The notes under the pieces are model-generated. The model was not told the DNA's origin, did not search any database, and saw nothing but the letters and a program-made list of their open reading frames with translations. From positions 1 through 64,000 of the forward strand of contig KN880465.1 in NCBI GenBank assembly GCA_000934385.1: a stretch of 64,000 nt of DNA, given 5' to 3'. Shown piece after piece: positions 52,552-63,375 of this stretch (the first letter of the stretch is position 1; each line of letters begins with the position of its first letter). The position numbers were made by a program, and so were the translations under genes. The DNA comes from Cylindrobasidium torrendii FP15055 ss-10. Lineage: Eukaryota > Basidiomycota > Agaricomycetes > Agaricales > Physalacriaceae.

Positions 52552-54535
52552 ATGGATTTGTTTTCCCACGACCCTCATTTTGTCGCATCTGGCTTCGTGG
52601 CACAACTAATAGAAGTATACATCCAGAGATTGCATAAGGATTTAGACAAACTCGACGTCGGCATCCAGACAACCAAAGGGCTACTCGACGATCTAGACAA
52701 CGCTTTCAAAAGCACACATTCCCTAGAGGCGATTCTCAATGACGAGGCCCTTGATGAACGTATGTGCAGCATTATTCCCCGTGTGGACAGGCCGATTAAC
52801 CAGGAGATTTTTCCAGAAATCCCTATGAGAAAGATACTCCGTGGGGAGGTCCGCCGGCTGACATGGCTTCACGCGATCTGTGTGTTCATCATTGGCACCC
52901 ACCGGAATTTACTCTGCCATTTTCGCACTCTTCCTCCAGAGATTCTCGTCAAGATATTTGGCTTCGTCCTGGCAGGCGCTCCAGTCACCATCATTGGCGA
53001 CCGTCGTTTTTTGCTGGCACAGGTTTGCCAGCGTTGGCGCGCTGTGATTACCTCGCATGCGGAGCTATGGACAACGCTCAGCCTGGGGAAACGATTGCGT
53101 CAGTACAGCGATGGTGCGAGCGTCCGCCTGCAGTCTGCATTGGAGTGGTCAGCCCCCAGCGCACTCAACCTCACCATAGCGCTGAACGACATGCACTTCG
53201 ACTATATCCACACGATCGTGCAGTCGCACAATCGGTGGAAAGACCTCCATATGCGGGGATATCGCCGTTCATGGGAGAGAGTCTACTTCCACTCGTCCTT
53301 TTCGGAATGCCCAAAACCCTTGCTTCAATGCCTTGAGCTTGTCGTAAATTTCGGATACGTGACGAGTGAAGGCTCTGACTCCGAGTCGGAAGAAACAGAC
53401 GAGTATTCCGCCGTGAACTGGCGCGCAGCCTGTGCACTCTTCCAAAACTCTCCCCGACTGGTGGTACTTACACTTCTTGAACATGGAGACCCAAATGATG
53501 CACAAGCACATACAGAAGACGTACTATCATTGGGCATGTTTTCCCTGTGGCCAACAGTCAGGACGTTAAAACTGGTGGTCGTGGATCCATGGGCGTATTA
53601 CAGCTCTCTTGGGCATTATCCCAATCTTGATTGCTTGCATATTTGGCAGCGCAAGGTCTATGAAGACGAGTCGGAGATTCCTCCCTGGACCAGCGATAGG
53701 ATATTACTACCTTCCCTCAGGACTCTGGTCATCACCAATCAATGCATCGCCGAGGCCCTTGTATGTCCCTCCCTTCTACGCTTGCAGATACATAAATCCA
53801 CTTACCCTCGCGACATCATCAACTTCCTCACCAACTCGAGATGCCGCATCACAGACTTTGTCTGGGAGCTACGGGAGGACGCGGTCATCGACGAATCTTA
53901 CACACCTCTGGTGCCCCTCCTTTCGTCTATTGAGTCCCTCATCCTAGTCCGACTCACTGCTCCCGGGGCAAAATCCTGGACTGGGCCTGAGGACAGACTC
54001 AGAGACGACCTGCAAAGCTACAATATCCTGGATGCCATTGCCCTGTTTTGCACACAGCCACCTACTCGGACTCGTCCGCCACTCCCTAACCTGCTGTCCT
54101 TCAGATTGTTCACAATTCACGATCTTTTGGAGCACACAGAGTATTACTTTCGACGTCCACCACTTGTCCGGTTTCTCGCAGAGCATCCGACGCTGCGTAG
54201 CTTTACCCTGAGTTGTGGCGGGGACACAAAGACATCAGGATATGTCAACGTCATGAACAATCTCCTGCGCTACCAAGCAGTCGTCCCGGGGAAGCTGCCG
54301 GAGACGGTGGTGGATGTAATCAAGGGGTCTGAATTGATGAGGAGGATCATAGCGCTGCATAGGAAGGGTGCAGAGGTTCGAATTCTGAAGATAGAACATG
54401 GTTTGTTCTTTTTTTCATGCTGCGAGATTTCTCATTGATTCTTGCCCGGTAGACGCTGTCAGGGGTTTCAGACCTCCTAAGGACCTGCGCTCGGTGTATT
54501 TGGACGACATTACGACCACAGACGACGACGCATGA
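52552..54535 (+). CDS. Large F-box/LRR protein
   Basis: Exon 1 is 52552-54400, a 52-nt intron, then 54453-54535, giving 643 aa. N-terminal helices (residues 15-60) precede a divergent linker. The F-box reads FRTLPPEILVKIFGFVLAG, then FLLAQVCQRWRAVITSHAELW, as in other members here. A long leucine-rich part follows, with an acidic insertion (SDSESEETDEY), LVVLTLLEHGDP, VRTLKLVVVD, LDCLHIWQRK, LRTLVITNQC, LLRLQIHKST, LRSFTLSCGG. The last exon adds RGFRPPKDLRSVYLDD. It is longer and more divergent than the other F-box proteins in the window. Likely SCF adaptor. Confidence 0.87.
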
Positions 54536-55932
54536 ACGCTGTTTATTTGATTTTACGCAAGACGCAAGGATAAGGCATATGGACTACTGTGTATGGTTTT
54601 ACTGTGGAATTTTTGCAATGTATCCCCCAATAATATGTGATTTTGAGCGAATACAAGCAAGGGTAGACTCTGCACCATATCACGATCCGGAGATGAAGTC
54701 TAAAACAGAAATTCTGGTAGCCTGGCGTTTGTGCTCTTTCTAAATATGTCCATGGCATTGTCCTGTAAGCTATAAGTGTGCATGACCATTGTCTGTCGTG
54801 TGCATATCCCCTTGGCACGTTGCATTTCTCGTGCATTACTGATGTCGCTGATTGCTTGAGCGAGAAGCTTACTTCAAGATAGGATCCGCTGTAGGCGTCC
54901 TTGTGTAGTCCATACAACATGGATTTAGTTCCAGAATAATTCACCGTGTGACTGCATACACATTCCATGCAATGTTCGGTCGGCGATACGCACTTCGCAG
55001 CCACCATCACCACGTATGAGGCTGCATTGTGGAAGCGCACCGAGCATTCTCCAAAGGTCCTACACAGTACGCGATAGAAGTAGAAGTTACAACTCCTTTG
55101 CACGCAGATTTGTCGAACTTACGCAGCAACAAGTCCGCTGTTCGCGCCAGTGGCACTGAATGCCTCTGAATGCTCGGCCATCCGGCCCGTTCCAATCCCG
55201 ATCACCCCGCACCCCGCTTTCTGCTTCCAGCCTGCTTCCTGCAATGATCATCATGGCGGCCCCATCTCGTCTCAGCAGGGCATGTCTCTCTGTAGAATTC
55301 CTGGCCTATCTTTCCGCACCATGCGACAGATTACAGATTCTCGGAATGCAAACGCGCTTGACACCTGTTTATCGGAACACTCGACAATGAATTCACAGTG
55401 CCATCATTCCGCCCCGAGCCAGCCGGAGGGAGAAAAAAGAAAGCTGTCTTTAGCCGGTACATGAAGCCGCTATGCCGACCGATTCCAACTTTTTTGCGAC
55501 CTCAGCGCGCTCGGAGAGCACTTCTTCCTCTCGACTCCTCCGCTAAAATTGACCTACACGCCAATTGGGCCCTGGCGCACGACATACCCGATACATCATG
55601 AGCTCAAACTCGATCGAATTCTTCCATCATGGCATGCCTGTGGCAAGCAGATTGCAGCAGTGATCTACCGGTGCAGTACATATACAGTTTTGACTCGTGG
55701 GTGGGGCCCCGAAAGGTCAAATCATCAATACCTTGTGTCCACTAAGCGGACGCCTCTTAGATACCCAGTCACTAAGCCTCTTATACCCACAGACGCCAAG
55801 CGGACAGTCCTGACATACGCTTACCATAGCCTGACCATTGCTTACCCTTGCGCTTACAGTCCCCGGCGCCGCACCGCAGGCTCATTTTCAGCCCCTCATT
55901 TAATACCCGGCAGACTTGTAAATCCCCCACAG
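54536..55932. other. Gene-free region
   Basis: 1.4 kb. A 186-codon minus-strand ORF (54543-55103) is Cys/Tyr/His-rich but has no motif, no promoter and an unusual composition, so I left it out. Nothing else seen. Confidence 0.45.
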
Positions 55933-57007
55933 ATGGCTTCTACATCGCTTCAACTTACCATGCCCAACACAATGCTCTGGTCACACCTTCCCCTCGACAT
56001 TGGACGGCATATCCTGGAAGACGTCGCGTTAGATTCGGACAAGAAGCGCGTCGCGTTCGAGTTGTTGTTGCTGAGTACGACTGTCAGGGACTGGTGCGTC
56101 TTTTGTCATCGCGTCTGGATGTTGCTCATGCTGGCATGCTAGGCTGGACCCCATCCTACACACCTCCTTACACCTATCCTCTCAAACTACGTCTCTGCAC
56201 ACCTTTGCCAACGCTGTCCGCGCCCGAGGCGACGCAGGATTCTACACGAGCAATGTCAAAAGCTTGATCCTCGATGTGCGCCAGGATGATTGCCAGGCGG
56301 ACGCGTCGACAGACGCTGAGGAAGAATACGTCGCACTGCAAGACGCCCGCACCATTCTACAAGCATGCGCAGGTGTATCCAACCTGGCATGGTGGAGTCG
56401 CTCACAGTCGCTCCCCCCGCTCCCCCGCCCTACATATATCGACACCGACTTCGCAACCGCGCCATCACTACAAAGCCTCTCGCTCCGTGACTTGAAGAAC
56501 CATGATCTACCACTGCTCCCACCATCTGTATCCCTCCTCAGTCTGAACTCGGACGACATTTACCGTCTGGACTGGGCCATGCTCTTCGACCGCTGCCCGT
56601 GCCTGCATACCCTCATCCTAGAATTCCCACTACACAATATGGACTTTGCCAGTGCCCACCAACCTGGCGTCCCCCCATCCATCGCGGACATCGTCCGGGA
56701 CATTCGCATGTGCGCACCTGCCTCGCTGGGCCGTATCATCGTGCGCTGCGACCTGCACCTGGAGATGGATAGGCCTTTCCTCGGCGGGTTAGTGGAACAG
56801 GCGGACCCACGCGTCGTCGTCGTGCCATTCAACCAGAACCCGGCGTGGTCGCCCTTAGCGGTGTTTGAGAAGAAGCTTCCGGGGCTTGTGTACTTCCTGA
56901 GAGACGCGTCGAGGCACTGGGAGAGCGACTGGGTGGATGCGAAGGGCGAGAAGTTGTGGGAGAGGGTGCAAAGGTGGAGAGAGATGAATCCTATTCCCTC
57001 TGCGTAG
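55933..57007 (+). CDS. F-box-like/LRR hypothetical protein, copy B
   Basis: Two exons (55933-56093 and 56143-57007) give 341 aa. The N-terminus reads LWSHLPLDIGRHILEDVALD, an F-box-like opening, and exon 1 ends inside the Trp codon of VRDW. Exon 2 starts LDPILHTSLHLSS and goes on with a leucine-rich pattern (VKSLILDVRQ, LQSLSLRDLKN, VSLLSLNSDD, LHTLILEFPL). Then come IIVRCDLHLEMDRPFLGGL and a C-terminal helical, charged segment (WVDAKGEKLWERVQRWREM). Opening, intron position and phase, and the RPFL block match the minus-strand gene at 35006. Confidence 0.77.
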
Positions 57008-57701
57008 ACATAGACATAAACTTGGACTTGGGGCTTGGATTTAGATTTAGACTCGTGTTTGCTAAATTGTCTGATATTATAATTTATAATTGCTTGGCTT
57101 GGCTTCGGTGGGCGCGTACATCCGAAGCAAGGTTTTGGGATGCAATCGGACTTATGGCATTGGCCCTCGCGAACCATTAAGACTAGTGCGGTCCTCATTG
57201 AGAAACAGGACAAAACACGTTGCAAGAACGTTAACACGAGGCTACCATACATACCAAATGGATATCCGACAGGATCAACATTATTCCCGGCGCTTGAAAT
57301 GTCCTTGGAACAAGGGCTTGAATGGTACGTAGTGAGTCCTGAATGGCGCCATGAACGTAGCTCTGCTGCAGGGTGAGGGCTGCGTACTGCTTGTGTTACC
57401 TGTGTTCGGAGACTCGTGTCGATTATAGTGTTGGACTGTCTCAACGGGTCTGAGCAGACTATTGACAATAAATTGGATAATCTGTGCATAACACCGCACA
57501 TAGTTTCGCATGCAACGCCTACTCAGGATCCGATTAAGGATATACACACAAACGCGTCTTTCCGAGTCCACCATGCAGTACAATTCTGAGAACTAGACGG
57601 AGCGAAGTTCAAGGGTAGCCATAGAGGATATAGACAAACGATACATTCATCCTTCATTGAGAGAAGCAACTGTAATTGTAGAAGTCAAAGATGCATGATA
57701 T
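57008..57701. other. Convergent intergenic region
   Basis: Between the ends of the 55933 and CWC24 genes. No gene seen. Confidence 0.5.
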
Positions 57702-58797
57702 TCACTCATCGTCTGAATCCTCGTCACTATCTTCCTCCTTCTTGCTCTCCTTCAGTCCCTCGATCTTCACGTCCCCTGCCCCGTTGTCCTCCCCATCACT
57801 CGGCGCATCTCCATCCTTCTTCCCTTTGTTCTTCTTCGATTCAATCTTCGCCAGCAACTTTTCCGCCCTATTAAACATACCCCCAGTGGCCGCGCCGCAC
57901 GCAGCGCACTTTGGTGTGCGCACAAACCGCTTGATGGCGCATGCTGAGCAGAAGAAATGACCACAGCGCGTCTGAATAGGGTCCGTGTAGTGTTTTCTGC
58001 ATATCAGACATGCGAAAGGGATGTCCTCTTCGTCTGAATCCGAGGCAGAGTTGTCATCGTCCGACCCCGCATTCTTCTGGTTCTCTGCGAGTTTATCCAA
58101 TTGCCAGCCTTGCAGATCTGCATACACCGTTAGTACATGCAAAATGAGAGGGGAGGGTAAACGCACATGTTCCACGGTCGTGCAAGAATTTACAGGTATC
58201 GCCAAACCCACAGTATCCCGTCTCTGTTCAAGGTTCGTAGGTACAAGCACTTGGGCCGCATGATACGGGCCACGCACCTTTGTAGTCCTTACACACATCT
58301 GGCTGGTAATCCACAATAGTCACCTGACGAATTGTCGAGCTGCCTTTCTGCGGACCCTGCCTCATTGCCTTTGGCGTCTCCTTCGTGCTTTTCTTCAAAT
58401 GACTCCGATACGCCGCCTGGCCGTGATACTGCCCATCATCCTCCTCCAACACCGGCGCACCGTTCGCCAACTGTTCTTTCCGCAAGCGCTTGCGTTCTTC
58501 TAACGCATCGAGTTCGTCCCCAGCAAGAATGTCCATGGCAGCTTGCTGATGCGATGAGTCCGCGTTGTACTGCACATCCGGGCCGTCGCGCCGTGGGTTC
58601 TCCTCATCATCGTCCTCAGGACGTTTGCGTTTGGTTCCGGCACTGAGCAAGTTCGTCGCGTTCTTCTTGCTTGGGTGTACAACTGTGGTCTTTACTGCAG
58701 GGCCCGATGCGGGAGGGGATACGGAGCGTTTGCGTGTGGCTTGGGGTCGGCCTTTGCTTTTCTTGAAGAAAGCTACTTTTGGTGCGGGGTCGGCCAT
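57702..58797 (-). CDS. CWC24: Pre-mRNA splicing factor CWC24 (CCCH + RING)
   Basis: Spliceosome-associated zinc-finger protein (RNF113 family) that acts at the first catalytic step. ATG 58797 opens [19 protein letters not shown], the usual F-F-K-K start. A charged middle region ([15 protein letters not shown]) includes [13 protein letters not shown], then [36 protein letters not shown] spread over two exons, the single CCCH finger (C-x8-C-x5-C-x3-H). After [12 protein letters not shown] and an acidic stretch comes the RING finger: [40 protein letters not shown]. The tail is Lys/Asp/Glu-rich. All RING metal ligands are present. Three exons; ends at 57702. Confidence 0.95.
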
Positions 58798-59312
58798 TAG
58801 ATTGGTGATGGGAGTTAGGTGTACAGAGCGATGCGCTTAGTCAGGATGTCGCGTCGGCCATCAGACGGATCTTCCCACGGTCATGCCTCTGTAAGTTGAC
58901 GGTCATTGTAAGTCATTTCCAAGCCACTTCTTTTCTTGCATAAGTATGCCATATTGTCCTCCATCATCACGTTCGTCGGCATTCATATTGTCGCCTCGGT
59001 CGCGCCATCAAGGCGATCGTGTGAGTCGCCACGATCCGACTTACGGAACGATTCAGCAAAGGTTGGGTGCTTACATTGCGCCATCCTCACGCGCACTCAC
59101 GAAGATGTATAAAAGCCTTACTACTCTCGCTTGCGGTAAATACCTCCCTCTCTTTACGTCCTCGAGCACGGTTCCTTCATCTCTGCTTTAATTTCCGATC
59201 TTTCGAAGAATACGCGTCTCGTTCTACGTAGGACATTCTGGGAGAGCTGCTGGGCTGGCTGAGTGGCACTACGGTACCCTCCACCCAACCTTTGGTCGGA
59301 CAAACTTGGGAT
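58798..59312. other. Intergenic region with orphan TATA box
   Basis: Holds TATAAAAG at 59108-59115 on the plus strand and no supported gene except the weak model that follows. Confidence 0.45.
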
Positions 59313-59553
59313 GAACGTCTCCTCTTCTGTGCGCCGACGTACATTTCGCGTCTCGGACTCCTTTCCGTTCAGCAATGCCGCGTATATTCGGGATCTCTGG
59401 TTCGTCGACGGCATGCGTACTGCCTACTCTTGTACGTAGGCGTACACATGGAGTGCTGACTGAGGCCAACAATGTTCTCAGTCAGCAGGGTTCGATTTTC
59501 TGACCAAGACCGAGGAATGATAGGGAGAATACGGACTTCGAAAGCTCTGAGAT
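59313..59553 (+). CDS. Weak small spliced gene model
   Basis: ATG 59313 gives MNVSSSVRRRTFRVSDSFPF and reaches a GTACGT donor. A 51-nt intron ending CTCAG joins a second short exon rich in Arg and Ser (FSRVRFSDQDRG), stopping near 59553, about 62 aa. An orphan TATA box lies 200 nt upstream. There is no motif. This is a low-confidence model, included because the splice pair is good. Confidence 0.22.
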
Positions 59554-60186
59554 AGATAGAGGATGTTCAGGTGAGCGTAGCAGCTGATGCTGTTTAGCTT
59601 TAGTTTGAGCAGACATCACCGCTGCGTGAGCATCGTTATCTTTGGATAGAGTGGGATGATTGACGATGGGATTGACGCGTATCGTGGGTCTCAGTCCGGA
59701 AGCGGGACAGGGTTGGGGAGGGGTGGATTGTCGGCTTGGAGTGGGTACTGTGCAACCGAGCTGATTCCTGCTAGTATTATTGTAAGCAGTTACAGTTCGA
59801 ATTTTTGAAGTTGTAAGCCTGCATAATGCACTGGGACTTCGCAGTCCAAGCGCGCCCATTTGGCCGCCCCGGCGTGGGAAAAGGGGCGGCGCATTAACCA
59901 CGGGAGTAATAGGCCGCATGGGGTTGCATAATTAGTCTAGCCGCATCCGCGCGGGTTGTCCGGCCGAAGCTTGATTGGTCAGACCAGATCGCAAGGCGAT
60001 AATTTGCATCAGTAAGGGGCTGTCTAGGCTCAGCTTTTACCACCATCGTCTCTTCACCAGCTACGAAAGCTCATCAAAACGCTGCGAGCGTCGCACGTCT
60101 AGCCCGACGCACCTCAAGAACTGGCACTACTACCGCCAGAATAACAACCATCTGACTCTCATTCTCCACCGACGAGCAGCGACGAA
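59554..60186. other. Upstream region of the bZIP gene
   Basis: GC-rich leader, no gene. I did not find a clear upstream ORF with ATG that would suggest translational control. Confidence 0.45.
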
Positions 60187-60999
60187 ATGGCACCCCCAAA
60201 TTTGCAAGGACTTAACGTTGTCCTCCCGCCGGAGAGCCCAGACGCATCCCACGACCTTCTGTCTGCGTACACTACCGACCTCAGCGGTCTCAGCGGTTGG
60301 ATGAACTTCCCAGTCGACCCCGCCGACGAAGCCGGTCCATCTGGCCGTGCATCTTTCGGCGGCTCCTCGTACAAGGACGACGCCGAGGAGGGACGCTACA
60401 AGAACAATGAGCAGGCCAAGAACGCCGCCATCCAGGACGGCCATGTGAACGTCACCACCGGCACCGCCCAGGGCCTCGGCGGTCCCCAGCTCGACATCAA
60501 CATGCTCCTCTCTGGCCTCGGCGGTGATTTTGGCCAGCAGATGTCGGGAGCATCGCTGGTCCAGTTGCTGCAGTTCAACGCGCACAATCAGCTCATGTCA
60601 CCGCCACCAGTACCCCAGCCGCAGCCGGAGGAGCGTGAGGAAGAGAGGGAGCCGCCGGCCAAGCGTGCCAGGACCCGTAAGGCGTCAGTTTCGGTTTCGG
60701 AGGTCTCTTCGCCATCGGACGACAAGGCACTCTCACCACAGGAAGACAAGCGCAGACGGAACACAGCTGCTTCTGCCCGTTTCCGCATGAAGAAAAAGGA
60801 GCGCGAAGCTGCATTGGAGGGAAAATCGAAGGAGCTCGAGGCACGCGTGAGTGAACTCGAACGCGAGTGCGAGAGCTTGAGAAGGGAGAATGGCTGGCTC
60901 AAGGGCCTCGTCGTTGGTGTCACTGGAGCTGCAAATGGCAATACCCTCAACGTTCCTGGGGCAACGAGCGCAAAGCGGCCACGCGAGGACGATGCATAG
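60187..60999 (+). CDS. bZIP transcription factor, Cys-3/MetR type
   Basis: Single exon, 270 aa. The basic region RRRNTAASARFRMKKKERE (about residues 196-214) carries the N-x-A-A-x-A-R-F-R signature of the fungal Cys-3/MetR/Zip1 group, which controls sulfur-amino-acid and metal-stress genes. A leucine zipper follows (LEGKSKELEARVSELERECE, heptad L/V positions), then LRRENGWLKGLV, common at the end of that group. The N-terminus has LSGLSGWMNFPVDPADEAG, then a disordered region with a Pro-rich part and a basic cluster PPAKRARTRK that may act as an NLS. The C-terminus is KRPREDDA. Regulated pathway is inferred from the basic region alone. Confidence 0.92.
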   Translation: MAPPNLQGLNVVLPPESPDASHDLLSAYTTDLSGLSGWMNFPVDPADEAGPSGRASFGGSSYKDDAEEGRYKNNEQAKNAAIQDGHVNVTTGTAQGLGGPQLDINMLLSGLGGDFGQQMSGASLVQLLQFNAHNQLMSPPPVPQPQPEEREEEREPPAKRARTRKASVSVSEVSSPSDDKALSPQEDKRRRNTAASARFRMKKKEREAALEGKSKELEARVSELERECESLRRENGWLKGLVVGVTGAANGNTLNVPGATSAKRPREDDA

Positions 61000-62036
61000 T
61001 AGGGCTCCTGCGTGGTAATTTAAATTCCCTGTGTGTATGTTTTTATTATGCCCTATGTGTGTAGAGTATGTCGAGGCGCTAGTCTCCAACAGACTATATG
61101 AGTTATCTTGTTTCCCAAAATACCAACTTTCCTTCCCACTCCTCTGTGAATTTTTTTTTTGCGTCGCGCGATGTATTCCGACACACGCCAAATTGAAACT
61201 CTGGGACAACAATGGCCGCGGCGGGCGCGCCAGACCCTGGAATCGCGCCATCCCACACCGGAATGGCGCGAAGGATAAGAGTGATCATTGCATGTGGTCA
61301 GTCAAAGCTGGATGGTCGGACGACGCCTTTTGGAGATGGGAATGCCTGCCTGCGAGAGGAGGGGGGAGCTACTACGCTTGTCATTGGATTTGGATTTCAA
61401 CGTCCCAGTGGTCCCTGCACAGTTCGAAGACTGTAGGTGGGTGTGGGTGTGGGTGGTGTAGAAGCTGTAGCGTCCCTGTGAAGCTGTACCTATTTGTTCG
61501 GGAGAATTTCAAGTTGACGGGGTCATGCTACTACTAGTTACAATGAAGAGCCTGCCGTTGTGGACCGTTCGAGCGGTAATTGGCACGAAGGTGCCTTGTG
61601 TGGGTCAAAGTGAATCGTCAGACCAGTAAATAGAATGCAATCAATTTTGAACATGTGTGCTTGCTTAGCATCAATTGCATAGGCGCGCCGGTGGTTCGTG
61701 TAACGACAGCACCTGTGACTTGCACAAATATCAACGTTTCTCGGCTCGAACTCCGCCAAAACAGAGTGCCTTTCATCTTGAACGATGTAATTCCGTCTGT
61801 ACTTGGACTTGGAGGGAGTTTTCGCTCCTGCATCGCAGAACTCCAAATGAGTGGCGTGAGTCTCACGTGTCTCGGGGAATCGGGCCGTATCCCGTGATGC
61901 CAGAACCAATCAAAGATTCTTTGAAGTGCCAGTTCAATGGAACGTCGTTGAAAATTTGAATGCAGTGTCGAATTATACAGGCTATCTCACGTTTCTGGAT
62001 AGTGAAATTTGTTATGGTATCTACAGATTCCACCCT
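61000..62036. other. Gene-free region
   Basis: Between the bZIP gene and PPG1 copy B. It has a T-run near 61148 and short unsupported ORFs on both strands. Confidence 0.5.
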
Positions 62037-63375
62037 TCACAGGAAATACTCAGGTAGCTGGGGAACAACGTCAGCAGCCCGCCGAGGCCTCGAAGCTGGC
62101 ACACTCACCATGCTTCCAGCAGGATTCTGCTGCTGCTGCTGCGCGGGACCGTCATGCGCATTCTCTGGCGCAGCCTCAAATGTGTTGAAATGCATTCTCC
62201 CATCCGGTGCGACCTCCAAGATACTCGCCTGGTTCCCTACGCGGTAACAGTAATTTGGGGCGGACCAGACGGTGTATAGTGCACCGTTGAAGAAGGATGC
62301 ATGGCCCTCCATGCAGAGCTGGTGTGCGCGAAGGACATGGGAGAGTTTGTTGATCTCCAGAAACTTGTGTACGACGCTGCCGCCGAAGGTGTACCCCGCG
62401 CCACTGGAGAGTAGTGAGAGTCCATTCGCGGATGGGAGAAGAACGGAAGGGAGAATACCGCGGCGATATCATGAAGTCCTCTTTCTCAGCGTCTGGGTCA
62501 GACCAGACGAGGTCAGCGATGGGGCCTTCGTGCGGTATTTCTTCGTTCAGTGTCTGTCAGTACATCCAAGAGTCTGCGCAATGCAGTAAGTACTTACCAC
62601 GAAATCGGTCGAGGACCTTGATCTGGTCTATTGAATGTATAGATGGGGATAGGCCTGATAATGGTGATCAATACCACAACTCGGAAGAATGAAGAGGTAA
62701 GGAGAGACCTCCATGGACGCAGAAGACGCGGTCGTCAATGACAGCGGCAAGGGTCATGAAGTCAAACATGTCTGTGAAGTAGGTGTAGACGCGCGCGCTC
62801 CCGTATTTGCGCACGCATTCCGTGTAAAATCCGTACGTCTGAGCTGAGATAAGTTGCACATACAATATGACTGGGCCAAATACGGGAGATTACCTGTGTG
62901 ACCGCGCGCGTCTCATGATTTCCCCGGACAAGCTGGACACGATGTGGGTAGCGCAGCTTCAAGCACATCAACAGAGAAATCGTCTCCACGCTGAACAGGC
63001 CACGATCCACATAGTCGCCTAGTCTTCATTGCAAAGGAGACATAAAGAAGGAAGGGAAGGACTTACCCAAGAAAAGATAGTTGGTCGACGGAGCATACCC
63101 GCTGATGCGAAATATCTCAATCAAGTCGTAGAACTGCCTACAAGGTAGTTGGAGTTCACCCAGGTCATATCAAGAAAGAAGGAAGGAATGTAAGAACGGT
63201 TTAGAACGCACCCATGGATATCACCCACGACAGTAACAGGCGAGCTCAAATGTATGACATTCGATTCGACTACCATTACCTCCTTTGTTTTCTCGCATAT
63301 CTCCCTCAGTAGCGCCTCATGGAGAAGCTCTTTCCGTAGAAGGCGCTCAATACATGAATCGAGGTCGAGAGGCAT
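62037..63375 (-). CDS. PPG1: PPG1-type Ser/Thr protein phosphatase catalytic subunit, copy B
   Basis: Paralogue of the 41904 phosphatase, with the same exon-by-exon order. [20 protein letters not shown] start; GDIHG split by an intron before [23 protein letters not shown] (followed by T where copy A has S); [21 protein letters not shown] across an intron with an unusual GTCTCT donor; [40 protein letters not shown] (copy A has CYRCGN); and the LPEYFL tail. Near the end is a Gln run then NPAGSM. A 51-nt segment there (GTGAGT...CCCCAG) has perfect intron signals, no stop and a length divisible by three. Splicing it gives a tail like copy A; retaining it adds 17 residues. Catalytic residues look intact. 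Confidence 0.95.

Noticed and set aside
54543..55103. 186-codon minus-strand ORF, Cys/Tyr/His-rich
   Set aside because: Odd composition, no motif, no promoter; likely a chance open frame.
59482..59919. 145-codon minus-strand ORF
   Set aside because: Pro/Ser-rich chance frame with no motif.
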